Part shown: piece after piece, positions 1-8,247 of the stretch
Layout: every line of letters starts with the position of its first letter
How positions within the stretch are numbered: position 1 is the stretch's first letter
DNA from: Dongia mobilis
Lineage (GTDB): Bacteria > Pseudomonadota > Alphaproteobacteria > Dongiales > Dongiaceae
Assembly: GCF_945906275.1 (NCBI RefSeq)
Contig: NZ_CAMDRA010000013.1
Span: 1 to 39,490, forward strand
Reading direction: 5' to 3'
Length of the DNA stretch: 39,490 bases
Translations under genes and position numbers: made by a program
The notes under the pieces: generated by a model
The model's input: only the letters and a program-made list of their open reading frames with translations
The model's database searches: none
Told to the model about the DNA's origin: nothing

Positions 1-597
1 CGTCACATGGGCGGGGAGGCCCACGGTCAGTTCCGGATCGTCGATGACGATCGAGGGCATCATCTTCGGGTGGAAGATGATCTTCTTGGTATGCGTGCTC
101 TCATCGGTGATGACGGAGGCGCGGCCCACTTCCGAACCGGTGCCCGAGGTGGTCGGCACGGCGATGATCGGCGCGATGCCGGCGGGGTTGGCGCGGGTCC
201 ACCAATCGCCGATATCCTCGAAATCCCACATCGGGCGTGTCTGGCCGGTCATGAAGGCGATGGTCTTGGCGGCATCGAGGGCCGAGCCGCCACCGAACGC
301 GATGACGCCATCATGCTCGCCGTCGCGATAGACCTTGAGCCCGTCCTCGACATTCTTTGACACCGGGTTGCCCTGGATCTCGGAGAAGAGGCCGGTGGGA
401 ATCCCGGCTGCTTCGTTGCGGGCGATCGCGTCCTTGATCATGGGGAGGCCGGCCAGGCCCGGATCGGTCACGAGCAGCGGGCGCTTCAGGCCCAAGGCCT
501 TGCAATGGTCGGGCAATTCCTTGATGCGGCCGCAGCCGAACTTGACGGTGGTGGGATAGTTCCAATTGCCCCTGAGGGCGGCGGCGTCCTGGCTCAT
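1..597 (-). CDS. Iron-containing alcohol dehydrogenase, N-terminal part (cut by window edge)
   Basis: The frame is open from an ATG at 597 down to base 1, giving 199 residues with no stop, so the C-terminal half lies outside the window. It starts MSQDAAALRGNWNYPTTVKF, and carries the GGGSALDAAK nucleotide-binding loop and the PTTSGTGSEV motif typical of group III Fe-dependent alcohol dehydrogenases. The metal-binding Asp/His residues would lie in the missing part. An AAGGA lies about 9 bases before the ATG. Family members reduce or oxidise small alcohols and aldehydes with NAD(P); the substrate cannot be told. A TAGAAT on the minus strand near 643-648 could be a -10 box, but no clear -35 goes with it. 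The family call is firm. Confidence 0.9.
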   Translation of the reverse strand, partial: MSQDAAALRGNWNYPTTVKFGCGRIKELPDHCKALGLKRPLLVTDPGLAGLPMIKDAIARNEAAGIPTGLFSEIQGNPVSKNVEDGLKVYRDGEHDGVIAFGGGSALDAAKTIAFMTGQTRPMWDFEDIGDWWTRANPAGIAPIIAVPTTSGTGSEVGRASVITDESTHTKKIIFHPKMMPSIVIDDPELTVGLPAHVT

Positions 598-751
598 GGC
601 CCGTGATCCTTGGCTGATGATGGTGACGTTGAATCGGCCGGCATTCTAGCCTTGTTTCCACATTGGAAAAGGGGAGAAAAGAGGCTTTGGCTGGCGCAAA
701 TGGGGGAACGGCCATGCGGTGCGGAGATGGCTTCGCAGGCGCAATAGAAGC

Positions 752-985
752 CTATTTGCTGAAGTCCTGCCGCCGTTTCCATTCCGCGACTGCGTCGGCC
801 ATGGTCTTGGGCTTGCCGTCCTTCAGCCAGGCCATGAAGGGCCGGTCGAATTTGAAGGCGGCGCCGCATTGCGCCAGAAAAAACCGCCGCACATTCTGCG
901 TGTTGCGGTAGCTGCCGGTGATCGGCGTCGCGGGCGTGATCCTGCTGCTGTGCCAGTCGAAAGTATCGGGGGCGGATTTGCTCAT
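752..985 (-). CDS. DUF6434 domain small protein
   Basis: A 77-residue protein consisting almost entirely of one small domain with WHSSRITPATPITGSYRNTQ, NVRRFF, QCG, FKFDRPFMAWLKDG and an ending like AVAEWKRR. I recognise this as the DUF6434 domain, found alone or attached to SAP-type domains; its biochemical function is unknown to me. The start ATG overlaps the stop of the upstream transporter by four bases (ATGA), so the two are probably co-translated from one mRNA. No signal peptide or membrane segment is visible. Family call moderately sure, role unknown. Confidence 0.8.
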   Translation of the reverse strand: MSKSAPDTFDWHSSRITPATPITGSYRNTQNVRRFFLAQCGAAFKFDRPFMAWLKDGKPKTMADAVAEWKRRQDFSK

Positions 986-1869
986 GCAGCCTTTGCCTTT
1001 CGTTCGCCCAGCATGACGATGACACTGGCGGCGACGATGAGGGCGGCGCCGATCAACCCCGTTGGCGTGGGCAGGTCCTGCCAGATCAGGTAGCCGAGGA
1101 TCACCGCCCAGACGAGAGCGGTATATTCCGTGGGGGCGATTACCGAGGCCGGGGCGTGGCGGAAGCTTTCATAGAGCAGGTACTGGCCAAGGCCGCTGGC
1201 AAAGCCCAGGCCCACCATCAGCGTGCCGTCGAACAGGCTCGGCGTCTGCCACAGAAAGGGCAGGGTGGCCGCGGAAATGATGGCGAACAGGCCGTTGGTG
1301 AACAGCATCTGGTTGATGGTCGGCTCGATATGCATGATCTTCCGGACCAGGATGGTGGCGAAGGCCCAGAGGCTCGCCGCCACCAGCACAAGGAGGGCCG
1401 GCCAGATCTCCGGCCGCCCGGTCGGGTTGGCGGCGATGGCAACGCCGACGAAGCCGACGATGACGGCAATCCAGCTGGCTGGGGTCACCTTCTCGCGCAG
1501 CAGCATAATCGACATCACGGTGACGAAGATGGGCGCCGCGTAATAGAGCGTCACCAGATCGGCCAGGGCCAGTTCCTTGGCGGCAGTGTAATAGCAGAGC
1601 CAGGCGCTGAGCAGCAGGGCTGCGCGCAGCAGCAGGCCGACCTTGTTGGTGCTGCGGGCGACACCGGCGATACCGCGCCGCCCGCCCACAATGAGGCTGA
1701 TCATTGTCACCGTCAGGCTGCGCACGAACAGGATCTGGAAGATCTGGTAATCATGCATCACCAGCCATTTCACGATCGCATCCTGACCGGAAAAGATGCC
1801 GTAGCCGCAGATGGCCAGGATCACGCCCCATTGGGCATTTTCGATGAGCTTGGTGGGAGGAGGGGTCAA
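982..1869 (-). CDS. DMT/EamA-family transporter
   Basis: An integral membrane protein of about 295 residues with roughly ten hydrophobic helices in two EamA repeats. Typical pieces are the LYYAAPIFVTVMSIMLLREK stretch in repeat 1 and APTEYTALVWAVILGYLIW in repeat 2. I chose a TTG start at 1869 because AGGA sits six bases upstream and the first helix follows shortly after; an in-frame ATG at 1950 would add 27 residues that look non-membranous and is the alternative. Members export metabolites or amino acids, but substrate cannot be predicted. It overlaps the DUF6434 gene by four bases. A second EamA transporter lies at 35788-36705. Confidence 0.85.
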   Translation of the reverse strand: MTPPPTKLIENAQWGVILAICGYGIFSGQDAIVKWLVMHDYQIFQILFVRSLTVTMISLIVGGRRGIAGVARSTNKVGLLLRAALLLSAWLCYYTAAKELALADLVTLYYAAPIFVTVMSIMLLREKVTPASWIAVIVGFVGVAIAANPTGRPEIWPALLVLVAASLWAFATILVRKIMHIEPTINQMLFTNGLFAIISAATLPFLWQTPSLFDGTLMVGLGFASGLGQYLLYESFRHAPASVIAPTEYTALVWAVILGYLIWQDLPTPTGLIGAALIVAASVIVMLGERKAKAA

Positions 1870-2049
1870 GATGAATCCTGGTTCAGGCAAGAAACCGCGC
1901 CGAGGCTGAAGATTACACCCTCCCCAGAGCCTGCGATTCGGCGCTAACATTGACCGGCGCAACGTGTCTTGTCGAGGGTGGTCCTGGGCTGGAAGCGCAA
2001 TCAGGCGTTGCGGGCCGGTTCGCCGCCATGCCGCAAAGGGGAGAAATCG

Positions 2050-2466
2050 ATGCCGGCCAAATCCGGGGATATCGACGCAGAAATAAGCCACGACGGTGGC
2101 TGCGAGTGCGGGGCGCTGCGCTACCGCGTGACCGGTGCCGCCTATGGCAGCGGCTATTGCCATTGCCGCATCTGCCAGCGCACCAGCGGGGCGCCGGCGC
2201 AGGCCTTTGCGCGGATCCTGGCCGAGCAATTCCGCTACACGAAGGGGGAACCAATGGTGTTCCAGTCGAGCGATCACGGCCAGCGCGAATTCTGCGCCAT
2301 CTGCGGCAGCCAGCTCCTCTATCGTGGCCGACAAGCGCCCCATGATGTGGCGTTCAACACGCCGACCCTCGATGATCCGGAAGCCTATCCGCCCCGCGAG
2401 CATGTCTGGCGCCGCAGCCGGATCTCCTGGTTCGAGACCGCCGACAAGCTGCCGCGCAAGGAATAG
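2050..2466 (+). CDS. GFA-family (glutathione-dependent formaldehyde-activating-like) zinc protein
   Basis: A 138-residue protein with the three cysteine clusters of the GFA fold: GCECGALRYR near the N-terminus, YCHCRICQ about 25 residues later, and FCAICGSQ in the second half. These normally hold a structural and a catalytic zinc. The start at 2050 has AAGGGGAG six bases upstream; a longer in-frame start at 1969 has no good ribosome site. The founding Gfa protein was proposed to join formaldehyde to glutathione, but most homologues are untested, so the name gives a fold rather than a reaction. Its neighbour, convergent on the other strand, is a TMADH-type enzyme that would release formaldehyde, which makes a formaldehyde role possible but unproven. 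Confidence 0.85.
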   Translation: MPAKSGDIDAEISHDGGCECGALRYRVTGAAYGSGYCHCRICQRTSGAPAQAFARILAEQFRYTKGEPMVFQSSDHGQREFCAICGSQLLYRGRQAPHDVAFNTPTLDDPEAYPPREHVWRRSRISWFETADKLPRKE

Positions 2467-2475
2467 CCCGCCGCA

Positions 2476-4524
2476 TCATTGCGCGGCGGCCAATCCCATG
2501 CCGCGGTCGCGCCTGGTGGCAGGATGATCCGTCGCCAGGCCGAGCTGGCGGGCGAAGCGATATCCGGCATAGACCGCATGGGCGATGATGCCCGGCGCCT
2601 CGGCATCGCCGATGCGGGTGAGGCTCTTGATGCCAGCCCCTGCGAGACGGGTGCCATCTGCCTGCAGGAGGTCGAACAGCGTCGTTTCCGGTTGCCGCGC
2701 GGTGACGGGGACAAGGCTTGCCACTTCCAGCACCGAGCCCGCGCCACCATAGAGACAATCGAGTTCCAGCCGACCCGGCGTGAAGGCGCACAGGGTCTTG
2801 TTGAAATGGCAGATGATCCCTTGCGCCAGGAGATGGGCGTGGGTGGCCGCCTGGTCGCCGGTATAGCTCATCCAGGGTGCGACAACGCCGGCACTGGTGA
2901 CGAAATGCACCTCGTGCCCGGCCTCGCGCAGCTTGTCGGCGAGACCCGCGGCGAGATAATAGCCGTCATCGTCATAGATCGCGACGGGGCCCGAAGGCAG
3001 ATTGCCGCGCATGATCTCTTCCGGTGCCACGATGGCCGGCGATGGGGAGAGCACTGGCTTGCGCAGCGAACGGCCGACACCGTCGCGGCGCCAATGGCTG
3101 CCGGTCGCACAGACGACATGGGCGGCGCCGAAGTCACGCACATCGTCGGCGCTCATCTCGCTTTCCAGGAACAGTTCGACATTTTGCATCTTGGCGATCT
3201 GGCCCAGGCGCCAATCGCGCACCCGCGCCCATTCGCGCAAGCCCGGCAGGGATGATTCCAGACTGACCCGCCCACCGGGTTGGCGCGATTTTTCAGCGAG
3301 CGCCACGTCATAACCGCGGGCGCCCAGGACACGGGCCGCTTCCAGACCGGCGGGCCCCGCGCCGATCACCAGCACGCGGTCGCCGGGCGCATCGCGCGTG
3401 ATGATTTCGGGATGCCAACCCTCACGCCATTCCTCGCCCATGGTGGCGTTCTGGGTGCAGCGGATCGGCACCGAGCGCGAATTGTGCGCATAGCAGATGT
3501 TGCAGCCGATGCATTCGCGGATGTCGTCGAAACGGCCGTCACGGATCTTGTTGGGCAAGAACGGGTCGGCGATCGACGGCCGCGCTGCACCGACGAAATC
3601 GGCGATGCCGGATTTCACCAGGCGCAGCATCGAGTCCGGTGAGGTGTAGCGGCCCACAGTGACGATCGGCCCGCTCACGATTTTGCGGATCGCCCCGACT
3701 TGGTCTTCGAGCGCGCCCTCCTTGACGAAACGCGAGGGCCCCATCTCGATGCTGTAATCATTGACGGTGAGATCCCAGATATCCGGCAGGCCGTCGAGGC
3801 TCCTGGTCATCTCGAGCCAATCGTCCTGGTCTTCGGCCAACTCGCTGTTCGACGACCAGCACAGGGCGATGGCGCATTTGTGGCCGACGGCGTTCTTCAC
3901 CTCCGCCAGAAGCTCGCGCACGATGCGGGCGCGGTTCTCCGGACTGCCGCCATATTCATCCGTGCGTTGATTTTCGCGACCGAGGAAACCGTGCAGCAGA
4001 TAGTGATGGCAGGCATAGACATAGACGATGTCGAAACCGGCGGTGACAGCGCGCTTGGCTGCGTCGACATGCCATTGGCGGATATCGGCGATGTCCTGCC
4101 GATCGAGTTCCTTGGTCTGCAGCGGGTCGCCGGTCAGCACGGGCATGCTGGTCAACGACATCGGCGGCAGGCGCGAGTTCATGTTGGCCATGCGCGCGCC
4201 GCCCAGGAACAGTTCCACGCCGGCGAGGGCGCCATGCCTGTGCACCGCCTCGGTCATCAGCGCGTGCTGGCGGATGTCGGCGTCATCCCACAGGGTCTGG
4301 ATCGGATAAGGCGCGTCGTCGGAGGTCGGATGGATGGTGTAGTATTCGGTGTTGACGACACCCCAGCCACCCTCCGCCTTCATGCCGCGCATGGCGGCCA
4401 GCGTGTGCGGCCGCTCATGCCCCATGCCGCTGCAATGCGGCACCTGATAGAAGCGGTTGGGGGCGGTCACCGGGCCGATCTTGAGGGGCGTGAACAGGAG
4501 GTCGAAACGCGGGTCGCGGGTCAT
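2476..4524 (-). CDS. Trimethylamine/dimethylamine dehydrogenase-family flavin and 4Fe-4S oxidoreductase
   Basis: A 682-residue protein with the TMADH layout: an FMN TIM barrel (about 1-340), a 4Fe-4S cluster, then FAD/ADP-binding Rossmann domains starting at VLVIGAGPAG. NRFYQVPHC places a Cys at residue 31, the position that carries the 6-S-cysteinyl FMN in TMADH. Cluster cysteines are 338, 341, 344 and 356 (CIGCNIC...CTQN). Of the TMADH aromatic bowl, Tyr60 (here 61) and Trp264 (here 250) are kept, Trp355 is replaced by Asn348, and Trp105 is Phe as in dimethylamine dehydrogenase. It therefore probably oxidatively cleaves a small amine, passing electrons to an electron-transfer flavoprotein, but the exact amine is open. 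The ATG at 4524 matches family N-termini (MTRDPRFD); AGG precedes it by 7-8 bases. A longer start at 4563 would run through the operator. Confidence 0.88.
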   Translation of the reverse strand: MTRDPRFDLLFTPLKIGPVTAPNRFYQVPHCSGMGHERPHTLAAMRGMKAEGGWGVVNTEYYTIHPTSDDAPYPIQTLWDDADIRQHALMTEAVHRHGALAGVELFLGGARMANMNSRLPPMSLTSMPVLTGDPLQTKELDRQDIADIRQWHVDAAKRAVTAGFDIVYVYACHHYLLHGFLGRENQRTDEYGGSPENRARIVRELLAEVKNAVGHKCAIALCWSSNSELAEDQDDWLEMTRSLDGLPDIWDLTVNDYSIEMGPSRFVKEGALEDQVGAIRKIVSGPIVTVGRYTSPDSMLRLVKSGIADFVGAARPSIADPFLPNKIRDGRFDDIRECIGCNICYAHNSRSVPIRCTQNATMGEEWREGWHPEIITRDAPGDRVLVIGAGPAGLEAARVLGARGYDVALAEKSRQPGGRVSLESSLPGLREWARVRDWRLGQIAKMQNVELFLESEMSADDVRDFGAAHVVCATGSHWRRDGVGRSLRKPVLSPSPAIVAPEEIMRGNLPSGPVAIYDDDGYYLAAGLADKLREAGHEVHFVTSAGVVAPWMSYTGDQAATHAHLLAQGIICHFNKTLCAFTPGRLELDCLYGGAGSVLEVASLVPVTARQPETTLFDLLQADGTRLAGAGIKSLTRIGDAEAPGIIAHAVYAGYRFARQLGLATDHPATRRDRGMGLAAAQ

Positions 4525-4550
4525 GGTGCTGCCTGGCGTGATGATCGTTA

Positions 4551-4568
4551 ACTGAATGATCATTCAGT
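4551..4568. promoter_or_regulatory. Perfect 18-bp palindrome, likely TetR-type operator
   Basis: ACTGAATGATCATTCAGT is a perfect palindrome 26 bases before the ATG of the amine dehydrogenase and directly after its candidate -10 box, so a bound protein would block transcription initiation. Length and symmetry resemble TetR-family operators (known for the family; inferred here). No TetR gene is in the window. Confidence 0.6.
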
Positions 4569-4594
4569 CTGCAGGGTTCAATTTGCCGGGTCAA
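4566..4594 (-). promoter_or_regulatory. Candidate sigma-70 promoter of the amine dehydrogenase gene
   Basis: On the minus strand TTGACC (4594-4589) is followed after 17 bases by CAGACT (4571-4566), a good -35 with a weak -10. The -10 abuts the 18-bp palindrome, which supports a repressible promoter. Weak -10 agreement keeps confidence low. Confidence 0.4.
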
Positions 4595-4597
4595 TGA

Positions 4598-4619
4598 ATT
4601 TTGAATGGCGGTTCAAAAT
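4598..4619. promoter_or_regulatory. Inverted repeat ATTTTGAA-N6-TTCAAAAT upstream of the -35
   Basis: Two perfect 8-base arms separated by six bases (TGGCGG) lie just upstream of the candidate -35 of the amine dehydrogenase. The core TTGAA-N6-TTCAA recurs with identical spacing in front of the MttB-type gene at 8628-8645, which argues for a common DNA-binding regulator. The position upstream of -35 would suit an activator. Confidence 0.5.
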
Positions 4620-4720
4620 GCAACGGCGCATAAATCTCGGTTGGTTTCGCGGCTTGATAGTGAAGGTATGGCGCGGCACAATCCGCACAATTTGGTGTCG
4701 GGCAAAAGTCGGGGCGTTCA

Positions 4721-5221
4721 ATGAAACTTGCGGGGAAAAGACGCTGGTGGCTTCGCGTGCCGCTCTTTGTCATTTGGATGATGAGCGTCGGCGTCATCGC
4801 CTTTTTGCTTACTTTGACCAATCCCACCCTCTCGCTTGGACGAAATCTTTCTGCATTGAACGAGGAAGAGACGGTCGCAGTTCTCGCCATGATCGATCAG
4901 ATGAAAATCAACAGGTACATTCCCGAGGAAGGGCCGTTGATTCTCAACGATCGCTATGATCGCAACGGCATGTTCCGCAAAGCCTGCGCAGAGCTTACCG
5001 GGCCCGTGGCCAGTGCAATGACGCGCGTAGCGCTATCGATGGGTCATGCAGAACAGACCCTGCATTGTGACGACGCGATCGGGTACATCTTCTATAAGCG
5101 AGATGGCGAATACCAAGCCGGATTCATGTGCCGCGGATGGTGTGGCAGCGGACACAGTTATAAACCGACACAAATTGGACCGGTGGTCGTGCTTTGGCGC
5201 GTGGGCGAATTTCTGATGTAG
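4721..5221 (+). CDS. Hypothetical membrane-anchored protein
   Basis: A 166-residue protein I do not recognise. Residues 1-9 are basic, about 10-32 form one hydrophobic helix (LRVPLFVIWMMSVGVIAFLL), and the remainder is soluble with four cysteines in the second half (KACAEL, LHCDD, FMCRGWCGSG) that could form disulfides outside the cytoplasm. The gene is visibly poorer in GC and rarer in strong codon bias than its neighbours, which could mean recent acquisition or weak expression. GGGGCG lies a few bases before the ATG. It stands alone, divergent from the amine dehydrogenase and convergent with mcd. I cannot assign a function. Confidence 0.6.
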   Translation: MKLAGKRRWWLRVPLFVIWMMSVGVIAFLLTLTNPTLSLGRNLSALNEEETVAVLAMIDQMKINRYIPEEGPLILNDRYDRNGMFRKACAELTGPVASAMTRVALSMGHAEQTLHCDDAIGYIFYKRDGEYQAGFMCRGWCGSGHSYKPTQIGPVVVLWRVGEFLM

Positions 5222-5248
5222 TTCTGCTTGCTGGACGCGACTTGGAAT

Positions 5249-6925
5249 CTAATTCCGCCCGCTGAGCAACCCACGTGCCACCACCTGCGCCTGGATCTCC
5301 GCCGCACCTTCGAAGATGTTCAGGATGCGGGCATCGCAGAGGACCCGGCTGATCTTGTATTCCTGGGCGTAACCGTTGCCGCCGTGGATCTGGAGGGCGT
5401 TGTCGGCGTTCGACCAGGCGACACGGGCGCCCAGCAGTTTTGCCATGCCCGCCGGGATGTCGCAGCGGCGGTCGCTGTCTTTTTCGCGGGCAGCGAAGTA
5501 GGAGAGCTGGCGGGCCATCATGGTTTCGACCGCCATCCAGGCGAGCTTGCCGTGGATGCGGGGGAAAGCATAGATCGCCTGCCCAAACTGCACGCGCTCG
5601 CGGGCATATTTGAGGCCGAGCTCCATCGCGCATTGCGCGACGCCGACGGCACGCGCGGCGGTCTGGATGCGGGCGCTTTCGAAGGTCGCCATCAACTGCT
5701 TGAAACCTTCGCCCTCGACGCCGCCGAGGAGATTTTCCGCTTTCACCTCGAACCCGTCGAAGGCGAGCTCGTATTCCTTCATGCCGCGATAGCCGAGAAC
5801 GCCGATCTCGCCGCCGCTCATGCCCTTGGCGGGGAAGGGATCGCTGGCCGTGCCGCGCGGCTTTTCCGCAAGGAACATGGAGAGGCCGCGATAGTCAGTC
5901 GAATTCGCTTCGGTGCGCGCCAGGAGGGTCATCACATCGGTGCGGGACGCGTGGGTGATCCAGGTCTTGTTGCCGGTGACGCGGTAGAGATCGCCATCCT
6001 TCACGGCGCGCGTGCGCAGGGAACCCAGGTCGGAGCCGGTATTGGGTTCGGTAAAGACGGCGGTCGGCAGGATCTCGCCGCTCGCAATCTTCGGCAGCCA
6101 ATGCTGCTTCTGCTGTTCGGTGCCGCCTAAGCGAATGAGTTCGGCGGCGATCTCGGAGCGCGTGCCGAGGGAGCCCAAGCCAATATAGCCGCGCGAGAGC
6201 TCTTCGGTCACCACGCACATGGCAAGCTTGCCCATGCCGGAGCCGCCGAATTCCTCCGGCACGGTCAGGCCGAAGACGCCCATCTCGGCCAGTTGCTGAA
6301 TGACTTCCAGCGGGATGAGGTCGTCCTTCAAATGCCACTGATGCGCGGCCTCGACATGGTCGGCAGCAAAGCTGTGGAACTGGTCGCGGACGATGGCAAG
6401 CGATTCATCATCGAGGGCCGCTTCGCCGAAATCGCCGTCGGCGATGAGGTGGGCGAGGCGCGCGCGGGCATCGGCCGAATTGCCGTGAGCCACGAGGAGT
6501 TCGGCGGCATCGAGCGGCCGCGCCGCGATGGCATCGAGGCCGAGATCTGTCAGGCGCACGATTTCGCCCTGACTCATCGGCCAGCCGCCCTTGATCTGGG
6601 CCAGATATTCGCCAAAACCGATCTGCAGGATCAACTGTTCGCGTTCGCCGAAGCGCCCGCTCTTCTCGAGGCGGCAGGCCCAGGCCAGGGATTGCTCGAT
6701 CGCCGTCACATAGGTGGCGAGCCAGGCATAGCCGTGGGCCGCGAACTGATGTGCATCGAGCGCCTTGGCGTCAACGCGGCCGCCTGCCGTGACATTGGCA
6801 TGGACGCGCGCGCGCACCGATTCCAGCACTGTCTGGGCGGCGGTAAGGCCCGACGCGCAGCAGGCAAGCAGATCGGAGAGGATCGGCGAGGGCGCCGATC
6901 CTTCCATACGCAAAGAGGCCGACAT
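5249..6925 (-). CDS. mcd: (2S)-methylsuccinyl-CoA dehydrogenase
   Basis: A 558-residue acyl-CoA dehydrogenase with the roughly 150-residue N-terminal extension characteristic of Mcd; ordinary family members are near 380-400. The C-terminal two thirds carry the family motifs FTEPNTGSDLGSLRTRAV, RIQTAARAVGVAQ, LQIHGGNGYAQEY and ILNIFEGAAEIQAQV. Mcd oxidises (2S)-methylsuccinyl-CoA to mesaconyl-CoA with FAD in the ethylmalonyl-CoA pathway of acetate assimilation. The start is taken as the ATG at 6925, which shares one base with the ccr stop (TGATG) and has GGAGG four bases upstream; a GTG one codon earlier is too close to that site. Coupling to ccr makes the assignment strong. Confidence 0.93.
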   Translation of the reverse strand: MSASLRMEGSAPSPILSDLLACCASGLTAAQTVLESVRARVHANVTAGGRVDAKALDAHQFAAHGYAWLATYVTAIEQSLAWACRLEKSGRFGEREQLILQIGFGEYLAQIKGGWPMSQGEIVRLTDLGLDAIAARPLDAAELLVAHGNSADARARLAHLIADGDFGEAALDDESLAIVRDQFHSFAADHVEAAHQWHLKDDLIPLEVIQQLAEMGVFGLTVPEEFGGSGMGKLAMCVVTEELSRGYIGLGSLGTRSEIAAELIRLGGTEQQKQHWLPKIASGEILPTAVFTEPNTGSDLGSLRTRAVKDGDLYRVTGNKTWITHASRTDVMTLLARTEANSTDYRGLSMFLAEKPRGTASDPFPAKGMSGGEIGVLGYRGMKEYELAFDGFEVKAENLLGGVEGEGFKQLMATFESARIQTAARAVGVAQCAMELGLKYARERVQFGQAIYAFPRIHGKLAWMAVETMMARQLSYFAAREKDSDRRCDIPAGMAKLLGARVAWSNADNALQIHGGNGYAQEYKISRVLCDARILNIFEGAAEIQAQVVARGLLSGRN

Positions 6926-8247
6926 CACTCCTCCGTGCAGTCTTCAAGCGTGCGACGGCCGGGACGCTTGGCCTGCACGAGCACGGCCATGTTGCCGGGC
7001 TTGTGCTTGTTCTGCCACATCTTGGTGTGGGCGGCCGGGATGTCTTCCCAGCTGAACACTTCCGACATGCAGGGGTCGATGCGGCGCTCGATGACCAGGT
7101 GATTGGCCTGGCTCGCCTGCAGCAGATTGGCGAAGTGGCTGCCCTGGATGCGCTTCTGGCGCATCCACACAAAGCGCGCGTCGAAGGTGAGGTTGTAGCC
7201 GGTGGTGCCGGCGCAGAACACGATCATGCCGCCGCGCTTCACAACAAAGCAGGAGACCGGGAAGGTCTGCTCGCCCGGATGCTCGAAGACGAAATCGACA
7301 TCGACGCCCTTGCCGGTGATGTCCCAGATCGCCTTGCCGAAGGCGCGGCATTTCTTCATGTAATCGTTATAGCCGGCGGTGTCGTCGACATCGGGGAGCT
7401 GGCCCCAGCAATCGAAATCATTGCGGTTGATGACGCCCTTGGCGCCCAGCGACATGACGAATTCGCGCTTCGATTCATCGGAGATGATGCCGATCGGGTT
7501 GGCCCCGGCCGTGGCGCAGAGCTGCACCGCCATCGATCCCAGGCCGCCGGAAGCACCCCAGATCAGCACATTGTGGCCAGGGCGCAGGATGTGCGGGCGA
7601 TGGCCGAACAGCATGCGATAGGCGGTGGCGAGGGTCAGCGTGTAGCAGGCGCTTTCTTCCCAGGTGAGATGCTTGGCGCGCGGCATGAGCTGGCGGCCCT
7701 GCACCTTGCAGAACTGCGCGAAGGATCCGTCCGGCGTCTCGTAACCCCAGATGCGCTGGCTGGGTGAGAACATCGGGTCGCCGCCATTGCATTCCTCGTC
7801 ATCGCCATCGTCCTGATTGCAATGCACGACGACTTCATCGCCGACCTTCCAGCGCTTCACCTTGGAGCCCACGGCCCAGACGATGCCCGCGGCGTCCGAA
7901 CCGGCGATGTGATACTCGGCCTTGTGCACGTCGAAGGGCGAGATGGGCTTCCCCAAACCCGCCCAGACGCCGTTGTAGTTCACGCCAGCCGCCATCACCA
8001 TGACGATGACCTCGTCCTGGTCGGGATGCGGCGTCTCGACGGCTTCGACCAGCATGGCGGTCTCGGGCGGACCGTGCCGCTCGCGGCGGATGGCCCACGC
8101 ATACATCTTTGGGGGCAGATAGCCGAGGGGCGGAATCTCGCCGATTTCATAGATGTTCTTGCCGGTGAGGGGGGCTGCCTTGGGGGCTGCCGCCTTGCCG
8201 TCACCTGCCTTGGTCTCAATTGCCACCACTTTTGCCGACTCACTCAT
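6925..8247 (-). CDS. ccr: Crotonyl-CoA carboxylase/reductase
   Basis: A 440-residue medium-chain dehydrogenase/reductase. Family marks in order are the IPPLGYLPPKMYAWAIRRER leader, AAGVNYNGVWAGLG, HIAGSDAAGIVWAVG, the acidic loop HCNQDDGDDEECNGGDP, the NADPH fold IWGASGGLGSMAVQL and VDFVFEHPGEQTFP, whose His belongs to the CO2-binding pocket described for this enzyme. It reductively carboxylates crotonyl-CoA to (2S)-ethylmalonyl-CoA, the defining EMC step. The ATG at 8247 has GGGAAG six bases upstream; longer frames to 8391 lack family similarity. It heads a ccr-mcd operon. The 415-base region to the divergent MttB-type gene must hold its promoter. Confidence 0.95.
   Translation of the reverse strand: MSESAKVVAIETKAGDGKAAAPKAAPLTGKNIYEIGEIPPLGYLPPKMYAWAIRRERHGPPETAMLVEAVETPHPDQDEVIVMVMAAGVNYNGVWAGLGKPISPFDVHKAEYHIAGSDAAGIVWAVGSKVKRWKVGDEVVVHCNQDDGDDEECNGGDPMFSPSQRIWGYETPDGSFAQFCKVQGRQLMPRAKHLTWEESACYTLTLATAYRMLFGHRPHILRPGHNVLIWGASGGLGSMAVQLCATAGANPIGIISDESKREFVMSLGAKGVINRNDFDCWGQLPDVDDTAGYNDYMKKCRAFGKAIWDITGKGVDVDFVFEHPGEQTFPVSCFVVKRGGMIVFCAGTTGYNLTFDARFVWMRQKRIQGSHFANLLQASQANHLVIERRIDPCMSEVFSWEDIPAAHTKMWQNKHKPGNMAVLVQAKRPGRRTLEDCTEE

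Noticed and set aside
1156-1947. Long plus-strand open frame (263 codons) opposite the DMT transporter
   Set aside because: It is the antisense of transmembrane coding sequence and reads as His/Gln/Asp-rich protein without domains; the opposite strand gives a clear EamA transporter.
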